DNA of 64,000 nucleotides from Sapria himalayana. Taxonomy: Eukaryota; Streptophyta; Magnoliopsida; Malpighiales; Rafflesiaceae. Within the stretch, counting starts at the first letter, position 1; each line of letters begins with the position of its first letter. A program made the position numbers and the translations under genes. The notes beneath the pieces were generated by a model that had not been told where the DNA came from, made no database searches, and saw only the letters and a list, made by a program, of their open reading frames with translations. The DNA lies in assembly GCA_029783825.1 (NCBI GenBank), contig JAREIK010001332.1:1335314-1399313 (forward strand), read 5' to 3'. Of this stretch, positions 56,400 through 64,000 are shown piece by piece.

Positions 56400-59300
56400 T
56401 ATTAGACAATTGCTCATCAATTCTACAAAAAATCATCTTTATTTCATTAGTTTCAATTGTGTCTTTAATAAAATGATATTTAAGCCCTATATATTTTGTT
56501 ATGCTAAGCATCGCTAGCTATGGATATGGTGGACTGATTGTCACATAATATATTAATCAGCTCTTTTAGAGGTTCATCCAAATCAGTCAGCAATTTATTA
56601 TCCATAAAGCATGTGAGGTCACTACTAAAGTAGAAATATATTAGCTTTAGTAGTAGATAGTGCAACTATGGATTATTTCTTGGATGACCAAGATATAATT
56701 GTAGTTCTTAGAGTAAAGATATATCCAAAAGTACTTCGATAGTCTTCTAGACATCCTTCCAAGTCACTATCATAATAACCAATTATTTTGGTGTGTTAAG
56801 TTCTAGAAAAAATTAGACCTAAGTCTAAAGTCCCTTTAAGATACCTTAAGTTTTGTTTAGTAACACTAAGATGTATATGATTAGGTTCTTGCATATATCT
56901 AGACAAAAGGTGTACTTCATACACTATATCAAGTCATGTGGCAGATGCATATAACAAACTACCAATTAGACTTTTGTATCAATTATTTTGCCTTTAGCAG
57001 AAATTAACTTTTTATTCACAATTAATGGTATAGAAATTAGTTTATAGTCATTCATGCCATAATTTTTTAGTATTGACTAAATATATCTTGTTTGGCATAC
57101 TGATACACCACTTGAGTCTTAAAAGATTTCAAGTTCCAATAAGTGGTTTAAGGAGCCTAAATCTAATATTTCATATTTATCTTGCATGTCATGTCTAAAG
57201 GCTCCAACCAATTCAAACTTGTTACATGTAAAGATTATCTCATCTACATAGGTTGACACAATCAATATTCTAGAATTTTTATCTTTTTTAATAAAAAATA
57301 TTGGCTCACGCATACTTCGTTTGAATCCTTGATTCAACTAGTATGAATTTATTTGTTGATACCAAGCATGGAAAGCTTGTTTTAACCCACAGAGAGCCTT
57401 GTTTAATTTCTTTCTTCATAAATCTTTTTCCCCTTTTTAATAAATAAAAACATAGTGCTCATCCCCTTTTTACAAACCCAATGGGTTGTTCTACATAAAT
57501 CACTTTCTTTAGATTATCATTCAAGAAGGCATATTCTATGTCTAGTTGGAATCGAGCCCAACTTTTCTGTCCAGCTAAGGTTATAAAGAATCTCATAATT
57601 TGTAACCTTGTACAAGAGCAAAGGTTTCAAAATAATATATTCCAGCCCTTTGGGAATAACCCTTGGAGAATAATCTAGCCTTATATAAAGGTTGATTGGT
57701 GTTTGGTTGATATTTAATCTTGAATAGCCACTTAACTCCAATATTGTGTTTATGTTGCAGTAAGTCTACTAATGTCCAAGTATAGTTTTTTTCTATGAAA
57801 GATATTTTCTATCTTCATAGAATCAACTCTTACTTGGTGTTTTACTATCTCTTCATAGTTGAGGGGCTCAACTGAGGAGTAATTATATCGTTGGTATATA
57901 TCCTCTAATAACTTATACTTGACTGATGTAACTTACTTATCATGTTCTTCTATGTCCGACTCAGACTCAGAATGAGAACTCGAAACATACCTTGGCTTAC
58001 TTTCAATGTTATCAGTTGCTGAAGATTATAAATTCCAACCTTGTATGATGATATTTTGCCACCATAATTTTTGATTATTTCCTTCCCATTTAGCACTCTC
58101 ATCAATGATTATATTTGTGCTCACCAAAAATATTTTTGCTTTTGGTGAATAAGTTTGTAATCTTTAGATTATAGACTGTATTCAACTATAATACATTTTA
58201 GATTCTTGGAGTCTAACTTTGACCAAGTAGGTTTTAATATGTGAGAGTAACAAACACTCCAATATACTTTAAAAAGTTTTACATTTGGTTTCCTTCCACT
58301 CCAAGCCTGTAATGGAGTGAGATTTTTTAATGCTCTAGTTGGACATCTATTGAGCAGATAAACTATTGTATTTACAGCTTCTGCCTAATAGTATTTAGGC
58401 ATTTGTTTCTCACTTAATAGTATTCTGGTCATTTCCACAGCACTCCTATTTTTTCTCTCTACAATATCATTTTGTTGTGGTGAGTAGGAGGTAGTTAGGT
58501 GTCTCTGAATTCCTCTCTATTCACAGAAGTTATTAAATTTTTGTGAGTGAAACTCACCACCACTATTTGTTCTAAGTGATTTCATACTTAGGTCAGATTG
58601 TCTCTCTGTTAGAAATAAAAACTTCTTGAAATAAGCAAAGGCTTCAGCCTTGTATTTCAAGAAGTGTACCCACATCATCCGAGTACAATCATCAACAAAT
58701 AATAAGAAATATTTTTTGTTTGCTAAGGACTGCACTGACATAGGTCCACAAACATCTACATGAACTAATTCAAAAGGTTGGGATGAACTCCATGTGGTTC
58801 TTTTGGGAAAGCTCTGCCTGGATTGCTTTTTCATGGAACATTCCTCACAAATTAAAGAGGGAATGCTTAGACTAGAAGGCAGCCTAGTCACAAGTAGGTT
58901 TTGAAAAAGTATTTTCAAACTTGTGTAATTTAGGTGGCCTGACCTTCTGTACCACAAAGTTGTTTTTTGTTCAGCATTCATGGTTAGTGTTATGTTTAGT
59001 TTCTGGTCAAGGGCCAGTGGAATACTCCTTCCACTGGATATTTTTACTATTTAAAGAGGTTTGCTGACTCTTGATTGAATATATAACATAAATTATTTTT
59101 AAATACCAAATTAAATTCATTCTCCATTAATTCTCCCACATTGAGGAGATTCTGGCATAATGATGGAACCAATAGAACATCACTCATGTCCTTATCTTTC
59201 GTGGGGGTGGAGACGGTGACTTTGCCCTTACCTTTAGCTTGGACAAGGTCACCATTTCCTAGCTTAACTTGGGAATTTACTAATGACTATAAATTCACAA

Positions 59301-60290
59301 ATATATCATGATTTCAAGACATGTGGTTTGAACAACCACTATCCAGAAACCATACATATGGAGAAAAAATATTTTTGGTTTTGACACATAGAATATGTGT
59401 TCGATAGATGGTGCTTCCTCTGCACAACTAGCATATTGAATTTGCTTCAACCTACAGTCTTTAGAAAGGTGTCCAAACTTTTTACAGTTTAGGAATTTGT
59501 TCTAGGTTCTAAACCAACACTCTTTCTCTGTGTGATTGGTTCTCTTGCATATATTGCAAGAGAGATGTGAACCCATTAAAGGAGTATCCGAGGATACAAA
59601 AGAGGGATAACTTCTATTCTTTAGACTTATTATTAGAAACATACCTGAATAGGTTTTTTTTATTTTGAGCTTCAGTTGCTTGATTATCTCTCTTCTCACT
59701 TTGTGTCTCATATCTTGATTGCATGCCTGATTCGGTAGTTGATTCTGCTCTCTTGAGTAATTGAATCTCATAAAATTTTAGAGAACCAAGGACTTGTTGA
59801 GTAGTCAAGTTTGACAAGTCCTTCATTTCCTCAATTACTGCCACAATAAGGTCGAATTTGTTAGACATGCATATGAGTACTTTTTCAACTAATTGAGTTT
59901 ATGTAATGGTTTCACCATGTATTTTCAATTGAATAACCACATCCAAAAACTGAGTGGAGAACTCAGTGAGAGAATCTGAGTTATTTATCCTCTGATTCTT
60001 TAAATCTATTCATAAGGAATGAAGAAAAGCTCCTTAGGATTTTTTATCTCCTTGGAATTCTTCTTTAAGAAGATCCCAAGCCTCTTTAGCTTGAGTACAA
60101 CCCAACAATCAGGAAAAAATAATATTACTGATACCCTGTTGGATGAACAGTAATACTTTGACATTAGATTTCCTTAATTCTTGTTCCTTTAACACCTTTT
60201 TTTCTTCCAGCAAAGAGAGGTTGTTTTGTTCTGTGTATCCAGAATCTACTAACTCCCATACAACTTGCGATATAAATAATGGTTCCATTT
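56400..60290 (-). pseudogene. Copia element 2 gag-pol relic
   Basis: Polyprotein relic, read on the minus strand. Gag starts about 60288 (MEPLFISQVVWELVD). A CCHC zinc knuckle lies near 59510-59560 (CNICKRTNHTEKEC, intact). The protease is near 59340 (WFLDSGCSNHM, with DSG intact). Integrase 58517-58981 is open for 154 codons, with the pre-integrase GHLNY block, then HVDVCGPM and FVDDCTRMMW; the motif usually RTDxGGEF reads RTNSGGEF, so a catalytic Asp is Asn. The RT piece 57119-57337 has YVDEI for YVDDL. RNase H is near 56700-56860 (YYDSDLEGCLEDYRSTFGYIF). Frameshifts separate these blocks. Confidence 0.92.
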
Positions 60291-60535
60291 TAACTAACTA
60301 GTAATCGATGTTTTCTCTATCAAATAGGGGTATAATGACTAGATCTAATAGATTTAGGGATATTGTAGAAATCAATATTTATTTAACATAAAACTTATAG
60401 ATCTAAACAGATCTACACTATATCTAATAGATTTGTGAATATTTATTTAGGTCAGAATATGCACTTGAAAACATTTAATTTGGAGATGATGTTGAATAAT
60501 CATTTCGAAATAAACTTCAATCTTAGATTAATACG

Positions 60536-60549
60536 TGGCTCTGATACCA
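60536..60549 (-). other. Primer-binding site of copia element 2
   Basis: TGGTATCAGAGCCA on the minus strand, the standard complement of the initiator-Met tRNA 3' end in plant copia elements, adjoining the 5' LTR. Confidence 0.95.
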
Positions 60550-60551
60550 AT

Positions 60552-60921
60552 TGTTGCATTTAAATTAAAATTTCTTGATACAACAAGGATCACAAAATAG
60601 AAGAGTTAAAGATGAAGAGAAATCATGAGAAGAAGAAGATCCCAATGAGAGAGAACAAGAACAGTAGCATTCAATATTAAAAATGATATTCACATAAAAA
60701 AACATCTGATAAAAACTATGTTTATATTTTCATAATAAAAAAATGGTAAAAGTCAAAAAGCAGCTATATTAAAAACAATAACTGGGCATGCTTTCATTTA
60801 TTGGCAGAGCAGATGACCCAATGAAGTTAGAGCCCACTATGTAACCATACACAGTGTTGTAGCCTTAAATGATGTAGTGCCCAAGTGCATCAAACAGAGA
60901 GTTCGATGCCCATTATCGACA
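60552..60921 (-). repeat. 5' LTR of copia element 2
   Basis: 370 bp, starting TGTCGATAATGGG and ending AAATGCAACA on the minus strand. Confidence 0.93.
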
Positions 60922-61259
60922 ATTTATTCCAACTGCTCCTTATGATCATACATTTCAAGGAAAAGCTTTTGATTTAAAGAAAAAGTTGACATTTTTCCAA
61001 TTACTCTTGAGGATCAGCCATAACATGAGAGAGCTTATGGCTCGGAGGAAAAATATGGCTCAACTAATTCTCTGGAAAATTAAATTTTTTGAGAAAATTT
61101 AATTTTCAAGGAAAAAATTAATTTTCTAGAAGACAATGTTTATGTGTAAAATGAGAATTTATTTCGTAATTTGCAAGAGAAGCTAAACTTCAATAATAAT
61201 AAAAAAATAATTTAAAACATGAACATATTTTACTCTCCCCAAAAAGGGCAGAGTGAGAT
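60922..61259. other. Internal remnant of the old host retroelement
   Basis: Sequence between copia2 and the old right LTR. It ends in CCCCAAAAAGGGCAGAGTG, a purine-rich stretch resembling the polypurine tract (AAAGGGGGAGATTG) just before the 3' LTR of SIRE/Maximus-type copia elements. No domain is readable. Confidence 0.45.
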
Positions 61260-61830
61260 TGTTGGGTCTGCCCTAGTTGGACAAATAATATATTTTAATA
61301 ACATATTTGATTTAATTTTTGTTTGCTTTAACCTTAAAAATTACATGGCATAGCATTTGTGTGTGTGTGTGCGCGTCGTGTACTTTATTTAATTAATATA
61401 ATTTTTAATTTTTACTATGGACTATTGGGGGTTCTCAGATTTAATGGGTGTGGAGTTATCAATTTTCATATATAATCAAAAGAAAAGAATGTAATTTTTT
61501 TAATGAATAATATAAGTTGAGTTATTCGAAAAAGAGGCATATTTGTGTGTGTGTGTGTTGTGCGCGTGCGCGTGCGCACTTTTAGAAAAATAACAAAGTC
61601 ATGTGACTTTGTTGCTGGATGTGCTTGAAAAATTTCAAAAAAAAAATTCAATTTCAAAATTTTTTATTTCTTGTGAGATATATTTTGAAAATTTGAATTG
61701 TTTTTCTGATGTAGTGATATTTATTTGCATCATGATTACTATTTATGCTTTGCCTAGTATGAAATTATTTTTAACCATTTTGGCATATTTTTTGAAAATT
61801 TGTTTATATGTTTGAGTAAAAAATATATAT
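61260..61830 (+). repeat. Old LTR, right partner
   Basis: Begins TGTTGGGTCTGCCC directly after the purine tract and is similar to 48823-49175 up to about 61625; beyond that the two copies do not align. It contains alternating purine/pyrimidine runs at 61358-61378 and 61544-61579. The end is uncertain; an (AT)n run lies near 61822-61837. Open frames at 61466-61815 are LTR sequence. Confidence 0.55.
61544..61579. repeat. Alternating purine-pyrimidine tract with CG/GC steps
   Basis: A GT run passes directly into GCGCGTGCGCGTGCGCAC. This is the kind of alternating sequence able to adopt left-handed DNA. Confidence 0.85.
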
Positions 61831-61837
61831 ATATATT

Positions 61838-63260
61838 GGGAAATAAGCAGCAGGACACCTCCTCAACTTCAAAATCAAAATCCAACTCTTGGCTACTTTT
61901 CTGTAGGTGTTGATTCACGTGGATTTAAGCATTTTTTTTAAAAAAAAAAAATTAAAAAACAGTTTTTCGAGATATTACCCCACACTCCACAGCTTGTACA
62001 ATAAACTCGGTTTATGTGCGTAAGAATATGCCAATTACTAATAGTTAACCCTCTTGTCCAGTAGACCTATTGTTCAACTAGGAAAAACTCTGTACTTTCC
62101 AGATAAATAAAAGAATATCGTCATTACCTAAAGTGTCATCTAACGCAAAGAGAAATGTCCATTTTTTTTTTTCCAATTCAATCCAAACAAGGAAACGTCA
62201 CATAATGTTGAGACAGTACAATCCTCATTCCCTCCCCATATTCCACTCTTGGAAAGCAACGCAGACAGTGACATATGAAACGTCCATGCCCCCATCCGGA
62301 CCACCTACCTTTCCATTCCACCTTAAAAGTTCATATCCGATAATTTTCTAAAAAAAAAACAAATTCTAGCTAATAAATTACAATGCATATATGCACATAC
62401 ACATGTGCATATATGCATGGATACACACCCAAACACAAGTGTATAAAACACACACATTCAATTCATGTGTGTGTGTCTACTAGGCACATATATCAAAGAT
62501 ATATGCACGCATGTATGTACATTGAATATGCATGTGGCAAAATAAAATATCAAAAAAAAAAAAATTTATGATGCATAATGTTTGTTGGAGAACACAACCA
62601 ATTAATTAGCTATAAGTAGATTATTTAGTAAAATTAAAAACACTCAAAAGAGCAATATAAATTAAAGAATCTCAGCAGATTCAAGCAAATAATTCTGGAA
62701 AGAAAAGTTATCCTTGAACAAAAGCAAAATATCGTTTCATATCTGCACATAGTTTTAAAAAATATATATTTTCTATATAGAAAAAATATATATTTTTATT
62801 CCTAAGCTGACGCCCTATGAATTAATAGGGGTGTTCAGCAGGGACCAATAACAGGGTGTGGCAGACAAAACTTCCCAACCAATCTTCTTTAACAACTCAT
62901 ACAGAAAACCAGGCACTTCATAAAAACTCTAGTGAACTAATCTCACTTATAGTCTGTATCTAAAAAAGAACCATCTCAAGATTCGTGGAAGAAAGCAGTC
63001 TTCCATGAATTCGCATTTGCTGAAAAAGGAAACGATTTGTATGGGTATCTTTAAATTCTCTCTGTGCAGAACCACGTCTCAGTTTCCATTATCATACAAC
63101 GCTATGATCCAACTCATAAATCTATGTATTGAATATAAATGATGACTAAGAAGAGCCTATGTCAGATGTGGCTATTTGGCCGTCTCTGTTTCTTTTCTGT
63201 AACTAGTATCTATAAGCAATTAGATAAGTTTAATTCTTGGTTTTCCTAATTATATTTTAG
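61838..63260. other. Less repetitive sequence, no gene resolved
   Basis: Composition is less AT-rich than the interior of the window. I see no transposon termini or protein motif. It may be the 3' flank of the gene suggested at 63544-64000. The frame at 62133-62351 lacks a recognisable domain. Confidence 0.4.
62380..62530. repeat. CATATG/CACACA-rich simple sequence
   Basis: Degenerate alternating CA/TG/TA tracts (TGCATATATGCACATAC, ACACACACATTC, GTGTGTGTGTC). The short His/Thr/Tyr-rich open frame 62383-62571 is its translation. Confidence 0.8.
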
Positions 63261-63543
63261 TAGGTTATGATATGACACTTTTTGTACCACACATCATTCT
63301 ATGTATTGTTGGGTCCGGCCCATCTTCGGGCCAAATTAATAAAATAATAAAACAAAAAAAAAAAAAAAACGCAGCAAATGCATCTTCGCTGTCGGTGAGT
63401 TTTATTTGTTTTTCGGCTTTCGTTTTTCTTCTCTCTCGTTCAAGACAGAGCAACGCAAACGCGATTATCGTCGGTTGTTCATTTCAATCTTACTGGCATC
63501 CGCTGGTTGTGACCAAGAGAGTGGACTCCGAGAACTCGAGCTT

Positions 63544-64000
63544 CTATATATTAAGCTTCACGCCTTTCTCTTCATATACTGTGATGTTTTCGTAAATGTT
63601 CGATGCTGGCTCAAAGACTATGCCGCCGTCCGTCACTGAAGACTGAAATTGGTCGCCGGAGAAGAAACCGTCACCAAGGTGAGGTTGAAGGCAGGACTGA
63701 AGCTGAAGAGGAACCACTTCTTGGGGTTCGAAGATCACCCGGCCAGAACAAAGTTTTTTTTTTTTTTTTTTCCTTACCTCCATTAGGGCTGTGGCCCTCC
63801 CTCCTCTTTGTTACATCGGTCTCGTTATTTGGCTGCATCAAGCTTTCAACATATATGGGCCTTTCTATATTGTGCTGAGAGCTAAGCTGGTTTACTCCAT
63901 AGATGTTTAAATCGTGAAATGTAGGAAAGTTTAGGGCAACCATGTCTTTAACCAGTACTCCCGTGTCAAAAACTCCTTGATTCCCAATATTGTTGTTGGT
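63544..64000 (-). CDS. Possible partial host gene, 3' end (unrecognised)
   Basis: On the minus strand an open frame runs in from beyond 64000 (TNNNIGNQGVFDTG) through a Met at 63943 and past the run of 18 A (63754-63771). From that run, a second frame stays open to a TAG at 63544-63546 and encodes CSGRVIFEPQEVV and GDGFFSGDQFQSS. The frames differ by one base, so either the homopolymer carries a length error, or an intron removes it: a GTAAGG donor begins at 63777, and an in-phase AG at 63720 would give an unusually short 58-bp intron. Normal complexity and CpG content suggest a gene rather than repeat. I recognise no family. Plus-strand splice-like sites nearby leave the strand uncertain. 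Confidence 0.35.

Larger units (their letters stand above)
55941..60921 (-). mobile_element. Ty1/copia element 2 (complete structure, perfect TSD)
   Basis: A 4981-bp minus-strand copia element. LTRs are 55941-56313 (3') and 60552-60921 (5'), TG...CA in minus orientation, and by eye about 85-90% alike. Identical 5-bp duplications, ATTTA, lie at 55936-55940 and 60922-60926. A primer site (60536-60549) adjoins the 5' LTR and a purine tract (ATGGGGGAGAA in minus orientation, near 56314-56325) adjoins the 3' LTR. Gag, protease, integrase, RT and RNase H follow in copia order but are broken by stops and frameshifts. Confidence 0.95.

Noticed and set aside
63272..63595. Plus-strand open frame of 107 codons near the right edge
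   Set aside because: It crosses a long poly-A run and gives a Ser/Phe-rich peptide without motif. The minus-strand reading is somewhat more convincing, although a plus-strand transcript cannot be excluded.
1..64000. tRNA or rRNA genes
   Set aside because: I looked for GTTCGA-type T-loops with pairing arms and for rRNA-like conserved blocks. Candidate fragments (such as patches near 46600 and 47960) did not fold into a cloverleaf by eye.

Overview
The window looks like heterochromatic, AT-rich nuclear DNA from a flowering plant. The species cannot be told from the sequence. The evidence is layered plant transposon families: hAT elements with BED-finger transposases, an Athila-type Ty3/gypsy element whose primer site resembles TGGCGCC, Ty1/copia elements primed by initiator-Met tRNA, and Mutator-like elements with 9-bp target duplications. 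I see no bacterial operon, rRNA, tRNA or CRISPR structure. The only possible host gene is a partial reading frame at the right edge.

Layout. 1-12121: four decayed hAT copies. A(+) abuts B(-) in a fold-back. C(-) is inserted in B, and D(+) is inserted in C with a perfect 8-bp target duplication. D itself carries an LTR-like insertion. 12122-17523: gypsy-like 3' internal and LTR debris split by a fifth hAT copy, E (13537-16896). 17524-26600: an Athila-like element on the minus strand, with LTRs of more than 2 kb, a recognisable primer site, RT, RNase H and integrase relics, and almost no gag. Its right LTR holds a recent tandem duplication of about 0.75 kb. 26930-35600: related LTRs in opposite orientations, flanking gypsy debris into which a young hAT element (29122-32810) inserted.

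37084-37568 is a 485-bp deletion derivative of that same hAT subfamily, also with a perfect target duplication. 37841-39797 and 40352-41766 are two related long-TIR elements. Their interiors are ladders of the palindromic hexamer GAGCTC and arrays of a GGGCGN hexamer; this is the least conventional structure in the window. 42160-42720 is a chromovirus integrase relic. 42721-48822 is mostly unassigned AT-rich sequence.

48823-61830 holds an old copia-like LTR pair enclosing two complete but dead copia elements: copia1 (+, 49627-54720), with an antisense solo LTR in its pol, and copia2 (-, 55941-60921), with a perfect 5-bp duplication and primer site. The last 2 kb is less repetitive and ends in a possible minus-strand gene, split by a frame change at an 18-bp homopolymer.

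No intact transposase or polyprotein remains. The recent insertions (the 29-kb hAT element and its deletion derivative) must have been mobilised in trans by a source outside the window, or before the stops arose. Similarity statements are by-eye comparisons within the window or against remembered family motifs; no search was run.
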